This document shows, piece by piece, positions 53,808 through 61,471 of a DNA stretch of 64,000 nt (position 1 is its first letter; each line of letters begins with the position of its first letter). The stretch lies in assembly GCF_022664435.1 (NCBI RefSeq), contig NZ_JAKREU010000006.1, positions 186,001-250,000 of the forward strand, given 5' to 3'. The notes beneath the pieces were generated by a model that saw nothing but the letters and a program-made list of their open reading frames with translations, was not told where the DNA came from and did not search any database. A program made the translations under genes and the position numbers. This DNA is from Sphingomonas panni. Lineage in GTDB: Bacteria > Pseudomonadota > Alphaproteobacteria > Sphingomonadales > Sphingomonadaceae.

Positions 53808-54053
53808 ATGACGGCCAGTATCGAAATACCGCCGACGGACGATTCACGCTGGGACGCGCTGCTGTCCGGCGCGGTGCGGCCGGCCTATAAATGCCTTGCC
53901 CTGCGCATCCTGATGATCCGCCTGACCCATGCCTATGCCCGGTCCGATGCCGACCGCCCGGCGTTGGTCGACGAACTGCATCGCTTCTTTCGCGACAATC
54001 TCCGCTTCGCACGCGACGATTTCGCTACGATCTTTCAGGGGCAGCCACGATGA
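53808..54053 (+). CDS. Small helical protein coupled to a FIST-like protein
   Basis: An 81-residue acidic, helical protein (MTASIEIPPTDDSRWDALL...) with an Ala/Leu/Arg core around KCLALRILMIRLTHAYA and a C-terminal RFARDDFATIFQG. No signal peptide, zinc motif or DNA-binding motif is evident. I do not recognise a family. Its stop overlaps the start of the next gene (ATGA), which supports both its reality and a joint role. TTG at 53799 is an alternative start. Confidence 0.6.
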   Translation: MTASIEIPPTDDSRWDALLSGAVRPAYKCLALRILMIRLTHAYARSDADRPALVDELHRFFRDNLRFARDDFATIFQGQPR

Positions 54054-55069
54054 CCGGTCCCAATCCGCACCGGGCCGGCCGGTCGATGTACAGCGTGGCG
54101 GAAGTCGCCGCGATGCTGGCTGCCGGGGATAGGCTGATCCTCGCCGGCGAGGAACGGCTGCTTGCAGCCCTGCCGCCGGGGGAGTGGATCGGGGGCACCA
54201 GCCCGTTCTTCATCACTGCCGAGGCGGGCGGGACGCACGACCGCGATCGCATCTTCGTACAACGGTTGCCGGCGATCGCGTCGGTCGCGTGGCTCGGGAT
54301 GCTCGACCGCGCGGCGCTCCCGGACATGGCGACGCTCGGCCCCGACAATGGCTATACCATCCTGCTGATCCCCGGACAGAGCGGGGTGCATAGCGACTTC
54401 GCCCTGCACGGTCTGGAATGGCCCGACATGTTCCGCCGGCCGGTCGTCGGCTGGGTCACCGGAGTCGCGGGCGACGCGGGCGAGGCTGCGCGGCCGAGGG
54501 TGTTCGACGGCCGCACCGGGCGCAGCGCCGACGACGCGGCGGTGGTGCTGCACGTCGCCCTTCCCGACCACGCCTTTGCGCGGGCCGATATCGTCAACCT
54601 GTTCGAACCGGATCTCGACGGGCCGGTGCTGACCTTCGCCGAGGATACCGGCTTTGCCGTCGAATGGGCGATGGTCGACGGGGTGCGCACCCGCCTCGTC
54701 GATCATATCGCGGCGCATGGCATCGATACCCGCCTGCCGCTGGTCGCCGACTATAATGGCGCGATGGTCAATGTCGCGACGGCGGGGATCGATGCGGCAA
54801 CGGGCCGGGTCGATTTCTTCGCGCCGGTCCATGCGGGGATCGACTATCGCTTCGCCCGACCGGTCGGCGATTATGCGCACCGGTTCGCCGAACGGCTGGG
54901 CCGCCCGCAGGGCGAAATCGCGTTCAGCTGCAACTGCATCCTGAACTATCATTATGCCGAGCTGGAGGGGAAGCAGCTGGGCGAGCTGGCCGGACCGGTC
55001 ACCTTTGGCGAGATCGCCTATATGCTGCTGACCCAGACGATGGTCTATCTGATGATCGAACAGGACTGA
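54050..55069 (+). CDS. FIST-like protein of unknown function
   Basis: A 339-residue soluble protein. N-terminal residues 12-27 (SMYSVAEVAAMLAAGD) look like a short helical adaptor, followed by the strand-turn WIGGTSPFFI at 46-55. The C-terminal part holds FSCNCILNYHYAELEG (Cys294, Cys296) and then GPVTFGEIAYML. A Cys-containing strand followed by a GEI strand is how FIST_C ligand-sensing domains end, so I infer a FIST-related small-molecule sensor or binding protein. No kinase or methyl-acceptor output domain is attached. It is co-translated with the 81-residue protein and convergent with the Lrp-type gene. Confidence 0.6.
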   Translation: MTGPNPHRAGRSMYSVAEVAAMLAAGDRLILAGEERLLAALPPGEWIGGTSPFFITAEAGGTHDRDRIFVQRLPAIASVAWLGMLDRAALPDMATLGPDNGYTILLIPGQSGVHSDFALHGLEWPDMFRRPVVGWVTGVAGDAGEAARPRVFDGRTGRSADDAAVVLHVALPDHAFARADIVNLFEPDLDGPVLTFAEDTGFAVEWAMVDGVRTRLVDHIAAHGIDTRLPLVADYNGAMVNVATAGIDAATGRVDFFAPVHAGIDYRFARPVGDYAHRFAERLGRPQGEIAFSCNCILNYHYAELEGKQLGELAGPVTFGEIAYMLLTQTMVYLMIEQD

Positions 55070-55075
55070 CGCGGG

Positions 55076-55528
55076 TCACAGCGGCAGTGCGGTGGTCGCC
55101 TTTACCTCTTCCAGCACGGCATAGGTCCGCGTTTCCCGCACGCCCGGCACCGTCGTCAGCGTGCGGCCGAGGAACGCGCGATAGGCGTCCATGTCCGCCA
55201 TCCGCACCTTCAGCAGATAATCGAAGCCGCCCGCGACCATATGGCATTCCAGCACCTCGGGCAGGTCGCGGACATGGTTGGCAAAGGCGGTGAAGACGTC
55301 GTCGGTGGTGCGGTCCAGCAGCACCTCGATGAACACCAGCAGCGACCGGTCGAGCTTTCCGGGATCGAGCAGCGCGGCATAGCCCCGGATCACGCCGCCC
55401 TCGCGCAACCGCCGCACACGTTCGAAGCACGCGGCGGGCGATATGCCGCACTGCGCGGCCAGTGCCTGATTGGTGATGCGTCCATCGGCCTGCAGCACGC
55501 GCAGCAACTTGCGGTCGGTCTGGTCCAT
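55076..55528 (-). CDS. Lrp/AsnC family regulator, probable PutR
   Basis: A 150-residue regulator. The helix-turn-helix is DRKLLRVLQADGRITNQALA with CGISPAACFERVRRLREGG, and the RAM domain includes LECHMVAGGFDYLLKVRMAD. It is divergent from putA, which lacks its own DNA-binding domain. That arrangement matches PutR activators of proline catabolism in alphaproteobacteria. The start at ATG 55528 gives MDQTDRK; the longer in-frame start at 55549 adds an unlike segment. Confidence 0.9.
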   Translation of the reverse strand: MDQTDRKLLRVLQADGRITNQALAAQCGISPAACFERVRRLREGGVIRGYAALLDPGKLDRSLLVFIEVLLDRTTDDVFTAFANHVRDLPEVLECHMVAGGFDYLLKVRMADMDAYRAFLGRTLTTVPGVRETRTYAVLEEVKATTALPL

Positions 55529-55553
55529 CGCGCACCCCTTGCCCCACACTCCA

Positions 55554-55639
55554 CGTCACCCCGGGCTTGACCCGGGGGCCCGCTACTTTCCCACGCTCCA
55601 GCAAGAAGAGGGACGCCGGGTCAAGCCCGAGGTGACGCG
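55554..55639. repeat. Paired palindromic element, subfamily B
   Basis: The left arm GTCACCCCGGGCTTGACCCG and right arm CGCCGGGTCAAGCCCGAGG are inverted with a few changes. The element lies between the putR-like gene and the putA promoter, so it is near a divergent control region rather than a transcript end. Confidence 0.8.
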
Positions 55640-55720
55640 ATACTGAAGAAAGAACGAGATATTTCCACTGACGGCAAACATATATCGGTCGATGTGGTCA
55701 ACATCCGAAGCACCTTCGCC

Positions 55721-55747
55721 TCGGTTCGCGATATACCGACGAACCGA
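55721..55747 (+). promoter_or_regulatory. Inverted repeat TCGGTTCG-N11-CGAACCGA upstream of putA
   Basis: Perfect 8-bp arms (55721-55728 and 55740-55747) end 15 bp before the putA ATG. It is a candidate PutR site or leader hairpin; the GGAGAG ribosome-binding site follows directly. Confidence 0.6.
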
Positions 55748-55762
55748 CATATGGAGAGACGA

Positions 55763-58700
55763 ATGCCCGCGATCGATTGGGACGCACTGGACGCCGACAA
55801 GTTCATCGACGAAAGCGTCCTGCTCCCGCAACTGCTCGCGCAGGTGCCGCTGACCCAGGCCGATCGCGCGGAGATCGTCGCCAACGCCGCCAAGCTGGTC
55901 GAGCGTACCCGCGCCGCCGCTGCCAAGCCCGGCGTGGTCGAGGGGTTCCTTCAGCAATTCTCGCTGGGAACGCAGGAAGGGCTGGCGCTGATGTGCCTTG
56001 CCGAAGCGCTGCTGCGCACCCCCGACGCCGCGACCCGCGACCGGCTGATCGCCGAAAAGGTCGGCACCGCCGACTGGGCGGCGCATCTGGGCCAGTCGTC
56101 CAGCCTGTTCGTCAACGCCTCCACCATCGGCCTGACGCTGACCGGCAAGCTGGTCGGCGACGAAGGCCCGGCGGGCATCGGCGAGACGATCCGGCGGCTG
56201 GCCGGGCGGCTGGGCGAGCCGGTCATCCGGCGCGCGCTGGCCGCCGCCGTCGGCATCATGGGCGACCAGTTCGTGCTGGGATCGACGATCGAGGCCGCGC
56301 TGAAGCGGGCGTCGAAGGAAGGCTATCTTTGTTCGTTCGACATGCTGGGGGAGGGGGCGCGGACCCCGCAGGACGCCGAGCGCTACGAACGCATCTATGC
56401 CGCCGCGATCGAGGCGGTCGGCAACGCCCGCGCGCCGGGCAGCACGCCCGAACAGGGGCATGGCGTGTCGGTCAAGCTGTCGGCGCTCTGCCCGCGCTAC
56501 GAAGCGGTGCGAGAGGACGACGTGTTCGCCGACCTTTATCCGCGCATGAAGCGGCTGGCGCTGATCGGCGCGCGGCATAATCTGAACCTCGCGATCGATG
56601 CGGAGGAGGCGGATCGGCTCGCCCTGTCGCTCAAGCTGGTCGACCGGCTGGCGCGGGAGAGCGAGCTTGGCGACTGGACCGGGCTCGGCGTCGTCGTGCA
56701 GGCCTATGGCAAGCGGGCGCGGGGCGTGATCGACCGGCTCGAACGGCTGTCGCGCGACACCGGGCGGCGCATCATGGTCCGGCTGGTCAAGGGCGCGTAC
56801 TGGGACAGCGAGGTGAAGCGCGCCCAGATCGCCGGGCATCCGGGCTATCCGGTGTTCACGTCGAAGGCCGCGACCGACCTGTCCTACCTCGTCTGCGCGC
56901 ATAAGTTGATCGCCGCCGCGCCGGCGCTCTATCCGCAATTCGCGACGCATAACGCCCACAGCCTGATGGCGGTGCGCCACATGGCGGATCGCGCCGGCGT
57001 GCGGATCGAACACCAGCGCCTGCACGGCATGGGGGAGGGGCTGTACCGTCAGGCGGCGGCAACGGTCGGCGACAACAGCCTGATCCTGCGGGCGTATGCG
57101 CCGGTCGGCGGGCATGAGGAACTGCTGCCCTATCTGGTGCGCCGCCTCCTCGAAAACGGCGCGAACAGCAGCTTCGTCAACGCGCTGCTGGACGAGGAAG
57201 TACCGGCGACGACGCTGGTGGCGGACCCGGTGGCGGCGGTCGCCGCGACCCCGCGCCAACATCCGCGCCTGCCGTCCCCGTCCGACATCTATCCCGGCCG
57301 CGCCAACCCCCTTGGCCGCGACTATTCGATCGCCACCGTCCGCGCCACGGCAGCCACGAATCGCGCCAACTTCACCACCATCCACGCCGGCCCGATCATC
57401 GGCGGCCAGACCCTTGCCGGCGCGGGTGCCGCACCCATGGTCAGCCCGGTCGACCATGGCCGCACGATAGGCTCCGTCACCGCCGCAACACTGGCGGATA
57501 TCGACCATGCGGCAGCGCTCGCCCGGGCCGCCCAACCACGCTGGAACGCGGCCGGCGGGGTTTCCCGCGGGAAACTCCTGCGCGCCATGGCCGACGCGCT
57601 CGATGCACAGATGGACCGTTTCATCGCGATCCTGTCGGCCGAAGCGGGCAAGACGCTGAACGACGCCGTGGCGGAGGTGCGCGAGGCAGTCGATTTCTGC
57701 CGCTATTATGCGTTGTTGGCCGAAACCCGCTTTGCCGGTCCGACCGTGCTGCCCGGGCCGGTCGGCGAGGTGAACCAGATCGAACTCCATGGGCGCGGCG
57801 TGTTCGTCTGCATCAGCCCATGGAATTTCCCGCTGGCGATCTTCACCGGACAGGTCGCAGCGGCATTGGCGGCGGGCAACGCCGTCCTCGCCAAGCCCGC
57901 CGAACAGACCCCGCTGGTCGCCGCCGAAGCGGTCCGCCTGTTCCATGCCGCCGGGCTCGATCCCGACCTGCTGGCGCTGCTGCCGGGCGACGGGGCGGAG
58001 GTCGGCGCGGCGCTGGTTGCGCATCCCGCCATCGCCGGCGTCGCCTTCACCGGCGGCACCGACACCGCCTGGGCGATCAACCGCAGCCTCGCCAACCGCA
58101 ACGGCCCGATCCTGCCGTTCATCGCCGAAACCGGCGGCCTGAACGGGCTGTTCGTCGACACCAGCGCGCTGCGCGAACAGGTGGTCGACGACGTGCTGCT
58201 CTCCGCCTTCGGATCGGCGGGGCAGCGTTGCTCGGCGTTGCGGCTGCTCTATCTGCCCAAGGATACCGCCGACGCGACGATCGAGACGCTGGTCGGCGCG
58301 GCGGGCTGCCTGGTGATCGGCGACCCGTCCGATCCCGCGACCGATATCGGTCCGGTGATCGACGCCGATGCCCGCGACGCGCTGAACACGCATGTCGCGC
58401 GACTGGAGCGCGAGGCGAAAATCCTGTTCCGCGCCGACCCACGTGGCTGGGATCAGCGCGGCACCTATTTCGCGCCGGTCATCGCCGAAGTGCCCAGCCC
58501 CGATTTCCTCGAACGCGAAGTGTTCGGGCCGGTACTGCACGTCTATCGCTACGACCCCGCCGACCTGGCCGGTGTCGCCGGCAAGCTGGCGGCGCGCGGC
58601 TATGGCCTGACGCTCGGCATCCATAGCCGGATCGACCGCTTTGCCGAGGAGGTTGCGGCACTGGTCCCGGCGGGCAATGTCTATGTCAACCGCTCGATCA

Positions 58701-58861
58701 TCGGAGCGGTCGTCGGTGTGCAGCCGTTCGGCGGCGAAGGGCTGTCGGGCACCGGTCCCAAGGCGGGCGGTCCCGACGCGCTGCTGCGCTATGCCGCCGA
58801 ACGATCGACCTCCATCAACATCATGGCGAAGGGCGGCGATCCGGCCTTGCTCAACCTGTAG
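55763..58861 (+). CDS. putA: Bifunctional proline dehydrogenase/L-glutamate gamma-semialdehyde dehydrogenase
   Basis: A 1032-residue PutA that oxidises proline to glutamate with FAD and NAD. The proline dehydrogenase barrel includes VSVKLSALCPRYE and RLVKGAYWDSEVKRAQ near residue 339. The aldehyde dehydrogenase half has ISPWNFPLAIFTGQ, the Glu in FIAETGGLNGLF and catalytic Cys823 in GSAGQRCSALRLL. It lacks the N-terminal ribbon-helix-helix DNA-binding domain of trifunctional PutAs, so regulation falls to the divergent Lrp-type gene. GGAG nine bases upstream selects ATG 55763. Its 3' end overlaps the convergent GH68 gene by 11 bp. Confidence 0.97.
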   Translation: MPAIDWDALDADKFIDESVLLPQLLAQVPLTQADRAEIVANAAKLVERTRAAAAKPGVVEGFLQQFSLGTQEGLALMCLAEALLRTPDAATRDRLIAEKVGTADWAAHLGQSSSLFVNASTIGLTLTGKLVGDEGPAGIGETIRRLAGRLGEPVIRRALAAAVGIMGDQFVLGSTIEAALKRASKEGYLCSFDMLGEGARTPQDAERYERIYAAAIEAVGNARAPGSTPEQGHGVSVKLSALCPRYEAVREDDVFADLYPRMKRLALIGARHNLNLAIDAEEADRLALSLKLVDRLARESELGDWTGLGVVVQAYGKRARGVIDRLERLSRDTGRRIMVRLVKGAYWDSEVKRAQIAGHPGYPVFTSKAATDLSYLVCAHKLIAAAPALYPQFATHNAHSLMAVRHMADRAGVRIEHQRLHGMGEGLYRQAAATVGDNSLILRAYAPVGGHEELLPYLVRRLLENGANSSFVNALLDEEVPATTLVADPVAAVAATPRQHPRLPSPSDIYPGRANPLGRDYSIATVRATAATNRANFTTIHAGPIIGGQTLAGAGAAPMVSPVDHGRTIGSVTAATLADIDHAAALARAAQPRWNAAGGVSRGKLLRAMADALDAQMDRFIAILSAEAGKTLNDAVAEVREAVDFCRYYALLAETRFAGPTVLPGPVGEVNQIELHGRGVFVCISPWNFPLAIFTGQVAAALAAGNAVLAKPAEQTPLVAAEAVRLFHAAGLDPDLLALLPGDGAEVGAALVAHPAIAGVAFTGGTDTAWAINRSLANRNGPILPFIAETGGLNGLFVDTSALREQVVDDVLLSAFGSAGQRCSALRLLYLPKDTADATIETLVGAAGCLVIGDPSDPATDIGPVIDADARDALNTHVARLEREAKILFRADPRGWDQRGTYFAPVIAEVPSPDFLEREVFGPVLHVYRYDPADLAGVAGKLAARGYGLTLGIHSRIDRFAEEVAALVPAGNVYVNRSIIGAVVGVQPFGGEGLSGTGPKAGGPDALLRYAAERSTSINIMAKGGDPALLNL

Positions 58862-60008
58862 GGGCGCCAGAACCGGCGATCGTCACCCGGTCGCCGGCGA
58901 AATCGAGCTGGAAGAACGGAGCGGCGGTTCCGCCGAAGCGGGCGCGGCGCAGCGTTACGTCGGCGCTGGCGTCCGCCCCGTTCAACCCGGCATAGTCGAC
59001 GAACGCGGCGACCTGCCCCTCGCCGGTGACCCACCAGCAATAGGCTTGCGTGGGTTCGGCCGTCGGATTGCCCGCGACCAGGCCGCTGCCGTTCACAGGC
59101 CGCCACGGGCCGGTCATGCGCTCGGCGACCATCGCATACAGCCCGGTCGGGGCGGGCAGGCCGGGGGCGAAGCGCTTCGCCTGGGTCGACCAGAACAGGT
59201 AATAGAGGCCGTCGCGCAGGATGATGTGCGGGCGTTCCAACTCGCTGTTCACGCCGATCGCATCGACCAGCGGGGTGCCGAGCTGCCATGGCGCATCCGG
59301 GCGGTCGCGGCTGGCGATACCGATCAGTCCGTCCAGTTGCGCATCGGTCCATGCCGCCGACCCGACGAACAGCAGATGGTCGTGGCCGGTCGCGGGATCG
59401 CGGAAGAAGCCGGGGTCGCGAAACCCCTTGATGCCCGTTGCCGGCGCTTTGACCTCATCGGCGACGCGGTAGCATTTGCCGTCCGCAGCGACGCTTTCGA
59501 TGGGTGGCGACCAGTTGTCGGTCCGCGCGTCCTCGCCCTCGACCAGGAAGCGCCCGACCGTCTCGAACAGTCGCTGTTCGAAGCTGTGCGGCCCGTCTCT
59601 GCGACCGGCGGCGGTGAAGTACATGGTCAGCGTTTCGCCATCCTTCGCCAGTACGGCCGACCCCGACCATTCGCGGCTGCCGGGGCTGAAGCCATCGGGA
59701 AAGGTCGTGCCGTGCAGCCGCCACCCGTCACTGCCATGGCTGGTCAGGTAAATGCGCGCGGCGTCGTGCCGCGCCTCGGGATCGTCGAAGCGCGGCGTGC
59801 CGAGGAAGAACCAGTAGCTGCGTCCGTCGACGAAGACGGTCGACCCATCGGCGCGGGCGATCTGCCACATGTCCCAGAAGTCGTGGGCCGGATCGATCGG
59901 CACGATATCGCTGGCGGTCAGCACGGGCAGGCGATCCGTGCCATCGGCGGCGATGGTGGCGACCTGCTGGGCGGACCAGTGCGTCAGGGCGTGGGGCGAA
60001 GGGTTCAA
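58851..60008 (-). CDS. Glycoside hydrolase family 68 enzyme (levansucrase/invertase type)
   Basis: A 385-residue five-bladed propeller enzyme acting on sucrose. GH68 landmarks are the nucleophile Asp46 in HDFWDMWQI, stabiliser Asp198 in GFRDPGFF and acid/base Glu258 in NSELERPHIILRDG. No signal peptide or anchor is seen after the TTG start, which overlaps the transporter stop (TTGA). Most GH68 enzymes work outside the cell, so this one may split imported sucrose inside, unless exported by another route as in Zymomonas. Levan formation versus hydrolysis cannot be told from sequence. Confidence 0.88.
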   Translation of the reverse strand: MNPSPHALTHWSAQQVATIAADGTDRLPVLTASDIVPIDPAHDFWDMWQIARADGSTVFVDGRSYWFFLGTPRFDDPEARHDAARIYLTSHGSDGWRLHGTTFPDGFSPGSREWSGSAVLAKDGETLTMYFTAAGRRDGPHSFEQRLFETVGRFLVEGEDARTDNWSPPIESVAADGKCYRVADEVKAPATGIKGFRDPGFFRDPATGHDHLLFVGSAAWTDAQLDGLIGIASRDRPDAPWQLGTPLVDAIGVNSELERPHIILRDGLYYLFWSTQAKRFAPGLPAPTGLYAMVAERMTGPWRPVNGSGLVAGNPTAEPTQAYCWWVTGEGQVAAFVDYAGLNGADASADVTLRRARFGGTAAPFFQLDFAGDRVTIAGSGAPTG

Positions 60009-61339
60009 CGCACCGCTCCGACCGGCGCGCCATCGGCATTGCGCTCGCGCACGCTCCATACCGAAGCCGCGGCGCAGAACATCAGCACGCCGCACAGCGT
60101 CAGCACGTTGCGCGGATCGCCGCCCAGCAACGGTTGGTAGAACAGCCACATCGTTGCCGAGAAGATCAGCATCGGGATGACGATCATCATGTTGAAAATG
60201 CCCATATAGACACCGGTCCGCTCCGGCGGGATCGATCCGGCGAGGATGATGTAGGGATTGCCCATGATGCTGGCCCAGCCGAGGCCGATGCCGATGGCGG
60301 GCAGGAACAGCACCGCCTTCGACGTGACATGCGGCAGGCAGACCATGCCGATACCCGCCGCGATCAGGCTGAGCGCGTGGAGCGGGGCGGCACCGATGCG
60401 CCGCGCGATCGGCACCATGGCGAAGGCGGCGAGGAAGGCGACGCCGTTGTAGAAGGCCGCCATCTCGCCATTGGTCAGCACCGCCGAATGGAAGCCGGAC
60501 GAGGTCGGATCGGCGGTGCCGTAGACGGTGCGGCCGATCGTGTAGATGACGTAGTTCCAGTACGCCATCATCGCATACCACTGGAACAGGCTCATCAGCG
60601 CCAGCTTGCGCATCGCCGGCGGCATGTCGCGGATCGCGCTGCCGATCTCGGCCAGGGTCGACCCGAACGACTTGGGCTTGGCAGCGATCGCGGTCTTTTC
60701 CGCTTGGGTCAGGGGCAGTTCGGGCACGCGCAGGATCGACCACAGGATCGTCGAGATCGACAGCACCGCCCCGACCATGAACGCCACGCGAGCGGTATAG
60801 GGGATGTTGTGGGTGTCGACCCAGTCCTGGTTCATTCCCGCCCACACCAGCAACGAGGGCGTGAGGAACGCCAGCATCTGCGCCAGACCGGTAAAGGCGC
60901 TCTGCGTCAGGAAGCCGATCTGGTGCTGGTCCTCGTTCAGTCGGTCGCTGACATAGGCGCGATACGGCTCCATCGTGATGTTGTTGCCGGCATCAAGGAT
61001 CCACAGCAGCGATACGGCCATCAGGATCGAACTCGACAACGGCATGAAGAACAGGCCGAAACAGCACAGCACCGCGCCCATCACGAAATAGGGCGTGCGC
61101 CGTCCCCAGCGGCTGTCGGTCCGGTCGCTGAGTGCGCCGATCAACGGCTGGACCAGCAGCCCGGTCAGCGGGCCGGCAAGTTGCAGGAGCGGAAGCTGCG
61201 ATTCATCGGCGCCGAGATAGCTGTAGATCGGCGCCATATTGCCCTGTTGCAGCCCGAAGCTGAACTGCAACCCGAGGAACCCCAGGTTCATTTCAAGGAT
61301 GCGGGGCAGCGACAGGTGCGGTTTCATCGGGGGCGCCAT
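60005..61339 (-). CDS. MFS sugar transporter, SLC45-like (sucrose/maltose)
   Basis: A 444-residue 12-helix major facilitator. The N-terminus has FLGLQFSFGLQQGNMAPIYSYLGA, which resembles the SLC45/plant sucrose-proton symporter branch. A loop 2-3 motif GALSDRTDSRWGRRTPYF follows, and GNPYIILAGSIPPERTG lies in the second half. Coupling to the GH68 gene (stop/start overlap) supports sucrose as substrate. AGGAG precedes ATG 61339, excluding the longer in-frame start. A palindromic candidate operator lies 69 bp upstream. Confidence 0.9.
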   Translation of the reverse strand: MAPPMKPHLSLPRILEMNLGFLGLQFSFGLQQGNMAPIYSYLGADESQLPLLQLAGPLTGLLVQPLIGALSDRTDSRWGRRTPYFVMGAVLCCFGLFFMPLSSSILMAVSLLWILDAGNNITMEPYRAYVSDRLNEDQHQIGFLTQSAFTGLAQMLAFLTPSLLVWAGMNQDWVDTHNIPYTARVAFMVGAVLSISTILWSILRVPELPLTQAEKTAIAAKPKSFGSTLAEIGSAIRDMPPAMRKLALMSLFQWYAMMAYWNYVIYTIGRTVYGTADPTSSGFHSAVLTNGEMAAFYNGVAFLAAFAMVPIARRIGAAPLHALSLIAAGIGMVCLPHVTSKAVLFLPAIGIGLGWASIMGNPYIILAGSIPPERTGVYMGIFNMMIVIPMLIFSATMWLFYQPLLGGDPRNVLTLCGVLMFCAAASVWSVRERNADGAPVGAVR

Positions 61340-61407
61340 GGTCGGGTCCTGCTCCTTGCACGTCGGTCTGTCGCCGACGGCACGCTTGTCGCGCCTCTCG
61401 CTCGGAA

Positions 61408-61426
61408 ATGCAACAATCGATTGCAT
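61408..61426 (-). promoter_or_regulatory. LacI-like palindrome upstream of the sucrose operon
   Basis: ATGCAACAATCGATTGCAT holds outer arms ATGCAA/TTGCAT and an inner CAATCGATTG palindrome. A centred CG with flanking AT is the form of LacI-family operators, which commonly control sugar utilisation in sphingomonads. No lacI gene is in the window, so the regulator is unknown. Confidence 0.6.
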
Positions 61427-61471
61427 AGACGCATACGAATGCGGGGCAGCGGCGAGCGCCCCGCAGAAAAT

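Noticed and set aside
55583..58624. A 1013-residue open frame on the minus strand over putA
   Set aside because: Antisense shadow; the putA frame carries all catalytic motifs and a ribosome-binding site.
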